From the NCBI RefSeq assembly GCF_001544615.1, contig NZ_FCNV02000002.1, positions 707,934 through 771,933 on the forward strand: a stretch of 64,000 bases of DNA, read 5' to 3'. Made by a program: the position numbers and the translations under genes. Below are positions 54,373-63,378 of this stretch, piece by piece. Below the pieces are notes generated by a model that saw nothing but the letters and a program-made list of their open reading frames with translations, did not search any database and was not told the DNA's origin. Numbering within the stretch: the first letter of the stretch is position 1; each line of letters opens with the position of its first letter. This DNA is from Caballeronia concitans. GTDB taxonomy: Bacteria; Pseudomonadota; Gammaproteobacteria; Burkholderiales; Burkholderiaceae.

Positions 54373-55443
54373 TCAAGGCGCTTTCGCGCGATGCGCCATC
54401 GCGCGTTCGGCGTCCAGCGCGAGATCGGCGCAATCGGCGTGTCGTTCGCGCAGACCGAGCCACGCCGAATAGCCGAGCCGCCCATAGCGGCCGGGCTGCG
54501 CGGTCGGAACCTCGTCGGCGGCGAGCACGAGTTGCGCGTCCCACGCAAGTTCGTCGTTCAGATGCTGACGAACGACCGCGATGAGCGTCGGCAGCGCGGC
54601 GCCGCCCGGCAAGAGCGATTCGAACTGCGCGAGTGACAGCGGCCCGATCACGAGGCGAATCGCGTGCTGTCGATCCCACACGGCGCGCCCAAGCACGGCC
54701 CCGCGCCCGAGCGGCGCCGCGCGAGGCCGCAGCGCGGTACGTTCGTCGGGATGCAGGCTCATCCAGTGCCCGCGATACGGCTCGACACGCACCGGCACAC
54801 GCAGCAACGCGCTCGCGATGGCTTCGAGCGCATCGGCGGGGCGCGTCTGCATGTTCCGGAGGCCCGCGAAATGCAGCTTCGCGTGATCCGAGACGGCATC
54901 GCGATGACGGCTCGCTTCATCGGCGAAACCGGTCAGCGCGCCGACGTAGAACGCGAACCGGTCGCCGCCCGGCCGGTCCAGCGCGTTCACGGGCCGCCCC
55001 TGCGCCCACGCGCGATAAAACAGCAGCAGGAAGCGATGCAGCAGCGCATCGAGCAGGCGCGCGAACGCCTTGTCGCCGTGATGCAGCGCGCGCTCGCGGA
55101 TGAAGTCCGTCAGATGCAGCGGCAGCGGACCGTTCGGGCCGAGGTAGCCGAAGAAGCGCTGTTCCAGACGCGGCGCGTGCGCGCCGTGTTCGTGCTCCAG
55201 ACGCGCGAGCGGCGCGGGCGCGAATGCGAGCGACACGTCCTGCGCGAGGCGCACGGGCTCGTCGGCGGGACGCGCGCCGCAGCCCAGGCGCGGCAAGTGC
55301 GGCGTCGCGGCGTCGATGTGCCGCATCACGCGATAAAAATCGTGACGATGCGGCGCGGCGGCGACGGCATCGAATAAATCGAGCAAGTCGCCCGGCGGCT
55401 CCTCGCGCGCCGCCTCGCTCAGAAGATGGCTCTCGTGCCGCAT
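54373..55443 (-). CDS. tssG: T6SS baseplate protein TssG
   Basis: 356 residues. HDFYRVMRHIDAATPHLPRLG, VRLAQDVSLAFAPAPLARL, RFFGYLGPNGPLPLHLTDFIRER in outline and RGHWMSLHPDERTAL are the TssG landmarks. It forms the wedge with TssF and TssE around the VgrG hub. It overlaps the tssF 3' end by 25 bases. Confidence 0.95.
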   Translation of the reverse strand: MRHESHLLSEAAREEPPGDLLDLFDAVAAAPHRHDFYRVMRHIDAATPHLPRLGCGARPADEPVRLAQDVSLAFAPAPLARLEHEHGAHAPRLEQRFFGYLGPNGPLPLHLTDFIRERALHHGDKAFARLLDALLHRFLLLFYRAWAQGRPVNALDRPGGDRFAFYVGALTGFADEASRHRDAVSDHAKLHFAGLRNMQTRPADALEAIASALLRVPVRVEPYRGHWMSLHPDERTALRPRAAPLGRGAVLGRAVWDRQHAIRLVIGPLSLAQFESLLPGGAALPTLIAVVRQHLNDELAWDAQLVLAADEVPTAQPGRYGRLGYSAWLGLRERHADCADLALDAERAMAHRAKAP

Positions 55444-57302
55444 CGCGGAGGCAGCCGAAGAATTTCGCCGCGCGCGCTCGTGCGCAGCGCCGTCTGCACA
55501 AAGGAATTGATCGACACGTAGCGCGCAAAGAAGCGGTCGAGCACGCAGCCGAAGAGCCACGCGCTGCCGCCCTGAAACGCGAGATCGTCGACTGTTACTT
55601 CGATGGTCAGGCCGCGCCCGAACGCAATGGGACCGGGCATCGGCAGGCGGCGCACGACGGGCTTCGCATCGACGGAAACGACGCCCGCCACCTGCGCGCG
55701 GCCCGCCTGATCGGCGTCCGGCACGTGCAGCGCGAGCAGCGCGCGCAATGCGGCGGCGGCCTCGCGCGTGCCGTGGCCGATCGACAGATAGTGCAGCGAC
55801 AGTTGATCGATCAGACGCCAGCTTCGCGCGGCGTCCAGATTCGCGGGCGCGGGCCGCGACGGGCCGCTCACGCATCGCACGGCGGCAACGGGCGCGGCAA
55901 TGTCGAGCGAGAAGCCGCCGCCCGCGCCGCCGCGCGGCATCGAAAGCGGCAGATCGCGATTCGTGCAGAGCGTCGCGAACGAAAGCTGCCGCAGCGATCC
56001 GCGATACGGCGCGGCGTTCGGATCGACGATGGACACGTACGTCTCGCTGCCGACGTACTCGGTGCGCGCGCCGCTCTTCTGCCGCGCCGCCGGCACGATG
56101 CGCGGCTCGCGCTCGGTCGTGAAGTACGCGGCGTCGCCGGGGCGGTCCGCGAGGAAGTCGCCGTAGAACGGATGAAACGTCTGCTCGGTGTCGTCGCTCG
56201 CGCCGTAGCCGGACACGCCGGTGACCGAATGCACTTCGAAGTCGAGCGGATGCGTGCGGTCCGGCACCACATGAAAGCGCGCGGCGGCTTCGGTCACGAG
56301 CGCGCGGTCGGCCTGCTTCGCGAAGAGGTTGATAGCGGGCACGCAGTCGAGCAGCACGTTGTCTTTCGTGACGATGCGTTCCAGCGCGGCATCGGCGGTG
56401 GCGAGCAGGAACGTCAGCTCGATCTCGCGTGCGGCGAACGACGGCAACACGCTCGCGAGACCGTCGATGCGGGCGAAGCGGAAGCGCTCGGGCAACGCGA
56501 AATATTCGTGCAGCAGGCGATAGCCCTGGAACGCGTTGGGCGTGACGGGCAGGAGCGCTTCGGCGTCGCTGAAACCGGCGGGCGCGAGGGCATCGGCGGG
56601 AAGAACGGCGAGCGCGCGGCTCGGCCGCTCGGGCGTCGATACGACGATCGCGAGCGTGCCGGCCATCGCCGCTTCGTACAGCCGATACGCCGTTTCGTCG
56701 CCGCCTGCGAAGTAGAGGCTGAGCGCGTTCAGACTCAGCGCATCGAACGACACGCCTTCCGCCGCCGAAAGCCGGATGCGCAGCGCGCCCTTCACGCGTG
56801 GCGCGAGCGCCTGCGTTTCGCGCAACGACGTGAGCGGCAAGTCCTGCAACTGCGCGATATAACGCGCTTCGGTCAGCTCGATGGGCCACAGCGCGAGATC
56901 GGCGGCGGTGCGAAACTCGCAGGATGTCGTGTGCGGCGACGGCATCGCAGCGATCAGCGCCGCGCCGCGCGGCACGACGAATCCTTCGGCGAGATTCGGG
57001 CTCGCGAGATCGGGCGACAGGCGCGCGATGAGCATCGAAGGCGTCGGACAGGCGGCTTGCGGCAGCACCACATGCGTGAGCTGCTGCGTGAAGCGCGGGA
57101 ATTCCTCTTCGATCTTCAACTGCACGCGCGCCGCGAGAAACGCCGTGCCTTCGAGCAGGCGTTCGACATAGGGATCGGCCACGTCGATGCCGTTCATGCC
57201 GAGCCGCGCCGCGATCTTCGGGAACTGCTGCGCGAACTCCGCGCCCATCTCGCGCAGATGCGCAAGCTCGGTGTTGTAGTGACGCAGCAGGCGCGGGTCC
57301 AT
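55419..57302 (-). CDS. tssF: T6SS baseplate protein TssF
   Basis: 627 residues. It starts MDPRLLRHYNTELAHLREMG and continues FPKIAARLGMNGIDVADPYVERLLEGTAFLAARV in outline, the universal TssF opening. Further landmarks are GSETYVSIVDPNAAPY and a C-terminal CVLDRFFARYVSINSFVQT. It is a core wedge subunit. The start lies one base after the tssE stop. Confidence 0.96.
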   Translation of the reverse strand: MDPRLLRHYNTELAHLREMGAEFAQQFPKIAARLGMNGIDVADPYVERLLEGTAFLAARVQLKIEEEFPRFTQQLTHVVLPQAACPTPSMLIARLSPDLASPNLAEGFVVPRGAALIAAMPSPHTTSCEFRTAADLALWPIELTEARYIAQLQDLPLTSLRETQALAPRVKGALRIRLSAAEGVSFDALSLNALSLYFAGGDETAYRLYEAAMAGTLAIVVSTPERPSRALAVLPADALAPAGFSDAEALLPVTPNAFQGYRLLHEYFALPERFRFARIDGLASVLPSFAAREIELTFLLATADAALERIVTKDNVLLDCVPAINLFAKQADRALVTEAAARFHVVPDRTHPLDFEVHSVTGVSGYGASDDTEQTFHPFYGDFLADRPGDAAYFTTEREPRIVPAARQKSGARTEYVGSETYVSIVDPNAAPYRGSLRQLSFATLCTNRDLPLSMPRGGAGGGFSLDIAAPVAAVRCVSGPSRPAPANLDAARSWRLIDQLSLHYLSIGHGTREAAAALRALLALHVPDADQAGRAQVAGVVSVDAKPVVRRLPMPGPIAFGRGLTIEVTVDDLAFQGGSAWLFGCVLDRFFARYVSINSFVQTALRTSARGEILRLPPRCGTRAIF

Positions 57303-57303
57303 G

Positions 57304-57798
57304 TCAGCGCGGCAGTTCCATGACGGTGATGCCGCCTTCCTCGAGATCGATCTGCGTGCGCAGCGCGAATTCGAGCGGCACCGGCTGCGCCCACAACAGG
57401 CCGCGTATCACAAGCGCGATCTGGTTGTGCATGTCGAGCACGGACCGGTCGAGCACGGGTTCGATATCGAGCGTCGATGGATCGATGCGCGGCTCGAAGC
57501 GTTCGATCGCCTGACGGATGGCCTGTTCGAGCAGCACGGTGTCGATGGTCGATGCGAAGCGCCCCGACAGGCACGGCAAGCCGTAGTTCAGCACCGAAGC
57601 GAACGCATGCGGATAGCGCTCTTCGGCGATCGCGCCGCCGAGATTGGTCGTGTTGAAGAGCCACGAGACGTCGCGCAGCACGGCGGCCCGCAAGCTGCGA
57701 TGCGTCATGAAGCGCTCGCTGGCGGCATCGGCGAGTGCGGCGGGATCGTCGTCGATCAGGCGGTCGAGGAGCGACGGCTGCAGGCGGTCGGTTTCCAT
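57304..57798 (-). CDS. tssE: T6SS baseplate protein TssE (gp25-like)
   Basis: 164 residues from the ATG at 57798 (METDRLQPSLLDRLIDDDP). gp25-like features: LRAAVLRDVSWLFNTTNLGG, SVLNYGLPCLSGRF, and AIERFEPRIDPSTLDIEPV in outline. It joins the sheath base to the baseplate. A longer frame to 57936 lacks homology before this start. Confidence 0.93.
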   Translation of the reverse strand: METDRLQPSLLDRLIDDDPAALADAASERFMTHRSLRAAVLRDVSWLFNTTNLGGAIAEERYPHAFASVLNYGLPCLSGRFASTIDTVLLEQAIRQAIERFEPRIDPSTLDIEPVLDRSVLDMHNQIALVIRGLLWAQPVPLEFALRTQIDLEEGGITVMELPR

Positions 57799-57812
57799 CT
57801 TCGCATGTGGCG

Positions 57813-58424
57813 TCAGGTGATGCGCCGTGTCGATACGTCCAGCGCGAACGTCACTTCCGCGCCGCGGCTGCCGGTTTCGGTTTGCGGCGCGCACGTCATC
57901 GTCAACTGCTGCGCCGAGAACTCGAACACTTCGCACGGGCGCGACAGGCGCGCGCTCGTGTAGATGTGATAGTTGCGGATATACGCCTGCTCCAGCTTCA
58001 TCGACAGATATTCGATCTGCACGCCGTTGTCCGCGCCCGCCGCCTTGAAGCAGCGGATATGCGCGAGCGCGAGCAGTTCAGCCTGCGCGCACAGCTTGGC
58101 CAGAACGGGCGACGCCGAATCCACCGACTTGATGACGCCGAGCGTCGTCACGCGCATGTCGTTCGCGTTGAGCGCGGCTGCGTGCGGCGCGGCGTCGTAG
58201 CCTTGCGCCCAGCGCCAGCCGTGAATCTGCATGGGCGTGTCCCAGTCGGCGCGCTTCTTCGCTTCGCCCTTGACCGGCGTGTTGCTGCGCTTCGGCACGA
58301 CCTGCAGAAACATGTCGTCGGATGCCGTGATGGCGAGGAGATCGAACTGGCGCAACGCGTCGAGCGTGAGGCTCATGTCGAAGCGCGGCGATTCGCGCGG
58401 GTCGTTGCTTGGCATCGTGCTCAT
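57813..58424 (-). CDS. Divergent Hcp-family protein (second TssD-like)
   Basis: 203 residues. The Hcp pattern is visible but diverged: DMFLQVVPKR, then WRWAQGYDAA, LGVIKSVDSASPVLAKLCAQ, IRCFKAAGADNGVQIEYLSMKL and FEFSAQQLTMTCAPQTETGS. It is longer than the tube-forming Hcp at 58553-59035 and heads the tssE-tssF-tssG-clpV arm, so it may be a dedicated or minor tube protein. Start MSTMPSND at 58424; MPSND at 58415 is an alternative. Confidence 0.8.
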   Translation of the reverse strand: MSTMPSNDPRESPRFDMSLTLDALRQFDLLAITASDDMFLQVVPKRSNTPVKGEAKKRADWDTPMQIHGWRWAQGYDAAPHAAALNANDMRVTTLGVIKSVDSASPVLAKLCAQAELLALAHIRCFKAAGADNGVQIEYLSMKLEQAYIRNYHIYTSARLSRPCEVFEFSAQQLTMTCAPQTETGSRGAEVTFALDVSTRRIT

Positions 58425-58552
58425 CCGGGTGACGAGGTTCCGAAGATAAGACGGCGCGCGTCGCGTGATTTTGAAGTTCAAAAGCGCGGTGCGTGTTTCG
58501 TTTAACGGATGGATTGCGCGCGTTGATGCGCTGGACCACGACGGAGGACCGC
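58425..58552. promoter_or_regulatory. Divergent promoter region between the two hcp-type genes
   Basis: 128 bases between divergent starts. It should carry the promoter for the arm ending at 49514 and that for hcp-vgrG. The GGAGGACC ribosome site of hcp is at its right edge. No clear activator site seen. Confidence 0.45.
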
Positions 58553-59035
58553 ATGAGTACGATCGACTGCTATGTGAAGATTGACGGAATCGAAGGCGAG
58601 AGCAAGCACAAGGGGGCCGAAGGGCAGATCGAGGTACAGGGCTTCGAGTGGCAGGTCTCGAATGCGAGCAATCCGACGACGGGCGGCGGCAGCGGCATCG
58701 GCAAGGCGACGCCGGGCGCGTTCATGTTCAAGCATCTCTACGACAAGGCCGCGCCGACCATCCAGAAGAGTTGCGCCACGGGAAAGCACATTGCGAGCGT
58801 GAAGTTCACGATGAGCAAGTCCGGCGACGGCCAGAAGGAATTCCTGACCGTCACGATGAAGCAGGTGACGGTCTCGAAGGTCGATATGAAGTGCGACGAA
58901 CGCGGCTATCCGGAAAATACGGTGGAATTGTCGTTCGCGGATATCGAGTTCGAATACAAGCCGCAGGACGACAAGGGCGCGCTCGGCGGCGCGGTGAAGT
59001 TCGGCTGGGACGTGCGCAGCACGGAAGTGCGCTAA
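58553..59035 (+). CDS. hcp: T6SS tube protein Hcp (TssD)
   Basis: 160 residues. It starts MSTIDCYVKIDGIEGESKHKG, followed by IEVQGFEWQVSNA, KHLYDKAAPTIQKSCATGKHI, FLTVTMKQVTVSKV and SFADIEFEYKPQ: classic Hcp. Hexameric rings stack into the secreted inner tube. A GGAGG ribosome site precedes the ATG. vgrG follows 13 bases later. Confidence 0.96.
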   Translation: MSTIDCYVKIDGIEGESKHKGAEGQIEVQGFEWQVSNASNPTTGGGSGIGKATPGAFMFKHLYDKAAPTIQKSCATGKHIASVKFTMSKSGDGQKEFLTVTMKQVTVSKVDMKCDERGYPENTVELSFADIEFEYKPQDDKGALGGAVKFGWDVRSTEVR

Positions 59036-59048
59036 GTGACCGAAAGCC

Positions 59049-61400
59049 ATGAACGATGCCGTCGCGCAGAAGCCGCTCGCGAGCGTCGATACGCCTCTGG
59101 GCGACGACGTGCGCTTTCTGAGCCTGCGCGCGAGCGCGGAACTCGGGCGCATGCCGCGTTGTGAGTTGACGCTCGTTGCGAAGCGCGCGGATATCGACTT
59201 CGGCCGCATTCTGGGCAAGCGCGTGAGCGTGTCGCTCGGCGTGCCGAAGTCGAAGCCGCGCGTGTTCGGCGGCTATGTCGTGGGCTTTCGGCAAACGGGC
59301 ATGCGCGGACGGCTTTACGTTTATGAAGCGACGGTGCGGCCGTGGCTGTGGCTGCTTTCCCGGCGCAGCAACTGCCGCATCTTTCAGAACAAGACCGTCG
59401 AAGAGATCGTGAAGGCCGTGTTCGCCGATCCCGTCTACAAGGGACTCGAATTCGGCGAGATCAAATGGAAGGCGAACACGCGCAAGCATCCGCCGCGCGA
59501 ATATTGCGTGCAGTATCGCGAGTCCGACTTCAACTTCGTGAGCCGGCTGCTGGAAGACGAAGGCATCTACTACTGGTTTCAGGACAAGGACGGCAAGGAA
59601 TCGCTGATTCTGACCGATACGCTCGCCGCGCACGAAAGCGTCGCGGGCTGCGAGTCGCTGCCCTATGGCGCAGTGATGTCCGCTGCGCCCGATGCCGAAT
59701 ACGTGAGCGAATGGCGCATGCAGCATGCAATCGAAACGCGCAACTGGCTGCTCACCGATTACGACTTCAAGCATCCGTCGCGGCCCTTGCAGAAGCAGGC
59801 GGTGAAGCACATGGAAGGCTTCGACGCGTTCTCGGGGCTTGAGCATTTCGATTACCCCGGCGGCTATGTCGAAGCCGATCACGGCGAAAGCCGCGCGAAG
59901 TCGCGTGCGGACGAATGGCGCGTGGAAGGCAGCGTGCCCGACGATCCCGACATCAACTGGCAACAGGCCGAGGCGCGCAGCAATTGCCGCAGCGTGCGTT
60001 GCGGCGCGCTCTTGAAACTGACGCGGCATCCGCGCGCGGATCAGAACGCGCAGTATCTCGTGACGCGCACGCGTTATGAAATCGATATCGCCGATTACGA
60101 AGCCTTCGACGGCGCGCAGTCGAATCGTTGCGAATGCTGGTTCTCCGCCATCGATGCGAAGCAGCCGTTCGCGCCGGCCCGCAGCGCGCGCAAGCCCTTC
60201 GTGCAGGGGCCGCAGACGGCGGTCGTCGTGGGGCCGGGTGGCGACGAGATCTACACGGATCAATATGGCCGCGTGAAGGTGCAGTTCTTCTGGGACCGGC
60301 AGGGCAAGCGCGACGAGAACAGTTCGTGCTGGATGCGCGTCTCGCAGCCGTGGGCGGGCAAGGGCTTCGGCGCAGTCGCGATTCCGCGCATGGGACAGGA
60401 GGTGATCGTCGATTTTCTGGAAGGCGATCCCGACCGGCCGATTATCACGGGCCGCGTGTATAACGCCGAACAGATGCCGCCGTATGAGTTGCCGGCGAAC
60501 ATGACGCAGTCGGGCATCAAGAGCCGGTCGAGCAAGGGCGGCAGCGCGGCGAACTGCAACGAGCTGCGCTTCGAGGACAAGAAGGGCGCGGAGCAGGTGC
60601 TGCTGCATGCGGAAAAAAATCAGGATATCGAAGTAGAGAACGACGAGACGCACTGGGTCGGACGTGACCGCAAGAAGAACATCGACCATGACGAAACGAC
60701 GGTCGTGAAGCATGACCGGACCGAAACCGTGGGCAACAACGAGAAGATCGAAGTCGTGGCGAATCGCGACGAGAAGGTCGGTCAGAACGAGACCATCGCG
60801 ATTGTTCAGAATCGCACGGAGACGGTTGGAGGGAACGAGACGATTACCATCGACCGGAACCGGACCATTCTCGTCAAGATGATGGAGACGGCCAGCGTGC
60901 TGTTGCAGCGCACGCATTTCGTGGGCATCAACGAGACGATCACGGTGGGCGCGGCGCAGGAGATTGCGATTGGCGCATATCAGACGGTGAAGATCGTCGC
61001 GTATCAGAAGGTGAGCGTGGGCGCGGATCAGACGGTCAAGGTGGACCACAATCAGAAGACGACCGTGGGCGGCGATCAGACGCTCGATGTCACGGGCGCG
61101 CAGACGGTCACTGTCGGCAAGGACATGAGCGAGACGATCAGCGGCGGGCAATCCAGTACGGTGAAGAAGGGGCGTACGACTTCGGTGACCGAGGACGATG
61201 CGTTGACGGTGGGGAAGAAGATCACGATCAGCGCGGGGGATTCGATCACGCTCGTGACCGGCGATGCGAGCATCACGATGAAAAAAGACGGGACCATTCG
61301 CATTAAAGGCAAGGATATTTCGATCGATGCCAGTGGGAAGATCAATGCGAAAGCGGATGGGGATATCGTGATGAAAGGGGCGAAGATTCTGCAGAATTGA
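59049..61400 (+). CDS. vgrG: T6SS spike protein VgrG (TssI)
   Basis: 783 residues. The gp27-like part (about 1-380) includes FQNKTVEEIVKAVFAD-like, YCVQYRESDFNFVSRLLEDEG and YYWFQDKDGKE. The gp5/OB part holds TDQYGRVKVQFFWDRQGKRDENSS, WMRVSQPWAGKGFG and DFLEGDPDRPIITGRVYN. A long beta-helical needle (about 520-783) is made of short repeats around Thr-Val (DHDETTVVKHDRTETVGNNE type). It ends at the needle (GDIVMKGAKILQN) with no extra effector domain. The tip is presumably capped by the DUF4150 protein. Confidence 0.96.
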   Translation: MNDAVAQKPLASVDTPLGDDVRFLSLRASAELGRMPRCELTLVAKRADIDFGRILGKRVSVSLGVPKSKPRVFGGYVVGFRQTGMRGRLYVYEATVRPWLWLLSRRSNCRIFQNKTVEEIVKAVFADPVYKGLEFGEIKWKANTRKHPPREYCVQYRESDFNFVSRLLEDEGIYYWFQDKDGKESLILTDTLAAHESVAGCESLPYGAVMSAAPDAEYVSEWRMQHAIETRNWLLTDYDFKHPSRPLQKQAVKHMEGFDAFSGLEHFDYPGGYVEADHGESRAKSRADEWRVEGSVPDDPDINWQQAEARSNCRSVRCGALLKLTRHPRADQNAQYLVTRTRYEIDIADYEAFDGAQSNRCECWFSAIDAKQPFAPARSARKPFVQGPQTAVVVGPGGDEIYTDQYGRVKVQFFWDRQGKRDENSSCWMRVSQPWAGKGFGAVAIPRMGQEVIVDFLEGDPDRPIITGRVYNAEQMPPYELPANMTQSGIKSRSSKGGSAANCNELRFEDKKGAEQVLLHAEKNQDIEVENDETHWVGRDRKKNIDHDETTVVKHDRTETVGNNEKIEVVANRDEKVGQNETIAIVQNRTETVGGNETITIDRNRTILVKMMETASVLLQRTHFVGINETITVGAAQEIAIGAYQTVKIVAYQKVSVGADQTVKVDHNQKTTVGGDQTLDVTGAQTVTVGKDMSETISGGQSSTVKKGRTTSVTEDDALTVGKKITISAGDSITLVTGDASITMKKDGTIRIKGKDISIDASGKINAKADGDIVMKGAKILQN

Positions 61401-61556
61401 GGGGGAGGCCGGAGCGGTTGTTGGGTTAGTTTTGGCAGTGTCCAATCTGCGGCTCATCTGAGCCCGGCGGCCGTCGTTTGGGCGGTGGGTAGGATCGAGA
61501 ATCCGCGACACGGTCAAGGGGTGCTTGTCGGCCTTGCCGACGTTCGACGATGCTCG

Positions 61557-61890
61557 ATTCGAGCGCGACACACCCAGGACTTCACAGACCGTCTTCAACG
61601 GTCGTCCCCCGGCAGCAATGGTGAGCGCGCATCGCTTCTGCCAGCTCCGATGCCGGCACCGCCTGCTCGCCGGCACTGACCGCCGATAGGCTCCCGTCCT
61701 GATAGAGTTTGCGCCATCCGAAGACCTGGTTGGCATTTACTCGATGCCGGCTAGCGACGCCGGAAACCGTTGCACCGGGCTCGAAAGTCTTCCGCACTAT
61801 CGCGCGTTTCTCTTCAAGAGAACGTCGGCGGCGCTGCTCCGGCTGGGTCAGAACTTCTTCAGGTTCCACGTCGTGACCAGGGTTAAACAT
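61557..61890 (-). mobile_element. IS3-family (IS2-like) insertion sequence remnant
   Basis: An orfA-like start is followed directly by a piece of orfB in another frame ([21 protein letters not shown], codons 61631-61557), with the intervening end of orfA and start of orfB deleted. The rest of the transposase, including the DDE catalytic part, is missing. Terminal inverted repeats were not identified, so the borders are only those of the recognisable coding pieces. Confidence 0.75.
61582..61890 (-). pseudogene. Truncated IS3-family transposase OrfA
   Basis: Start [14 protein letters not shown] at 61890. A helix-turn-helix of IS2 OrfA type reads [20 protein letters not shown], then [21 protein letters not shown] and [21 protein letters not shown]. 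After this the sequence leaves the family ([15 protein letters not shown]) because it has crossed into orfB DNA out of frame. The leucine-zipper end of OrfA is lost. Confidence 0.75.
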
Positions 61891-62343
61891 AAGCAGAAGA
61901 CTGCTTCGAAATTTGCCCGTTACCGCATGTCCGGGTCTTGCGGGGGCCGGCCCACGCGCTAAGTCCGTACTGTGAAATTTGAGGTCGCCGTTTACGTCGA
62001 TATTCCGTGAGGCTTTCAAAAAGCTCAATACTCCTCCGTCTTGTTGCTGTGGGGTCTTTCAGCTGTTGTTCGGACATCATCGAAAGATGCTGTGGCTTGT
62101 GCAATAGTCAATGAAAGCGTGCGCCGCAAGGTGCTGACAGTGCGACGCTTCATGCTACATCGCGTTACATCGGCGACAAAATCGCGCAAGTTTCCCGACG
62201 AATGGCGACTCGTACGTCTTTCGAGACTGGTGAGCCGGTTAGTCCGTCACCCGCTTGCTGAGCGGTGATGGGAATTGACCGGTGCCAACTGCCCCACTTT
62301 GCTTCAGCCTCGAAACAAGATTACCGTCCTTCCGGAGGAAACC

Positions 62344-63339
62344 ATGTCAAATGCAGGTAGGGTCCACGCGGCGACCGCGGTCGCACTCACGCTCGCGGGC
62401 AGCAGCCTTGTCTACGCGCAGCCACCTATCCCCGACATCAGTGAATTGGCCAACGCGGCGCAAATGGTGGTGCAGAGTCGCGTTAGTAAGGTCGAGTACC
62501 GTATGTCCGAGGCCGGTGCTCAGGGGCAGCCGTCGTTGCCGAACACTATCGTGACTTACGAAGTGCTGCGATCCGTGCGCGGAGACGGCCCCTCGACTAT
62601 GACGCTGCGCTATGCCGGCGGTCCGGATGGTCGCGGGCATGTCTACCAGCTATCCAACGTTCCGGTCTTTCAGGTCGGAGATGAGGATGTGCTGTTCGTT
62701 GAGACAAACGGGGCGGCTGCTTGCCCACTGGTGAACTGTGGCGACGGACGCTTCCGCGTGCTCAACGGCGCCATCTACGATGGCACTGGCGTACCCGTGC
62801 AGGCCGTGCGAAACAACAAGGTTGTGACGGGCGGCGCACCGGAATCCGCGTTTGGCAAGACCCAATATCCGGCGCCTGCGTTCGATGAACTCATGAAAAA
62901 CCCAGAGGCGCGGAGACTCATCAGCAAGAGCGGGCTGACGCTGGAAGAGGCGCGCAACCGCTATCAGGCGCAGGCGCCAAAGACGATCGAGCTGGAAAGC
63001 CGCAGCGGCGGCGATAGGAACCCGGATTCCGCCGGGAAGGGGCCGGGTCAGTCCGTGAGCAGAAGCGCAGAGCAACAGGCCGCAATACAGCCAATGTCCG
63101 TGGACGCATTCGTAGCCGCAGTGCAAGCCGTACGCACGAACCCTGGAAAGGCGCAAAGCTACTTCCGAAGCGTGGACCCGAACGCGCGCATTCCTGCACC
63201 AGAGCCGCAGCCCACGGCTCCCCCAGTGGTTCCTCAGTCGGGATCTGCTGCGGCGCGTTCGTCGGCCGGAGTCGCGGAAGACCTCGCTCTCCCGAAGGAC
63301 GATTCGACGATTACGGAAAGAAAGCAGTCCTCGCAGTAA
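62344..63339 (+). CDS. Secreted protein of unknown function, partner of the metzincin-like gene
   Basis: 331 residues with a signal peptide (AVALTLAGSSLVYAQ). The first half looks like a compact beta domain (NTIVTYEVLRSVRGDGPSTMTLRYAGG, VGDEDVLFVETNGAAACPLVNC, GRFRVLNG). The second half is Pro/Ala/Gln-rich, probably flexible. I do not recognise a named family. GGAGGAAACC precedes the ATG. The protease-like gene begins 39 bases later, so they probably form one operon; this protein may be a co-secreted partner. Base composition is lower in GC than the T6SS genes, which suggests acquisition. Confidence 0.75.
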   Translation: MSNAGRVHAATAVALTLAGSSLVYAQPPIPDISELANAAQMVVQSRVSKVEYRMSEAGAQGQPSLPNTIVTYEVLRSVRGDGPSTMTLRYAGGPDGRGHVYQLSNVPVFQVGDEDVLFVETNGAAACPLVNCGDGRFRVLNGAIYDGTGVPVQAVRNNKVVTGGAPESAFGKTQYPAPAFDELMKNPEARRLISKSGLTLEEARNRYQAQAPKTIELESRSGGDRNPDSAGKGPGQSVSRSAEQQAAIQPMSVDAFVAAVQAVRTNPGKAQSYFRSVDPNARIPAPEPQPTAPPVVPQSGSAAARSSAGVAEDLALPKDDSTITERKQSSQ

Positions 63340-63378
63340 CCCGCTACCCAACTTCGCAATTTCGTAAGGATAGACATC

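Larger units (their letters stand above)
61401..62343. other. Accessory stretch between vgrG and the secreted-protein gene
   Basis: 943 bases holding IS3-family transposase remnants at about 61557-61890. From 61890 to 62343 I see no credible gene. The last 300 bases are less GC-rich and should contain the promoter of the gene at 62344. Confidence 0.6.

Noticed and set aside
59049-61400. Evolved VgrG with a C-terminal effector
   Set aside because: The protein ends within the needle repeats.
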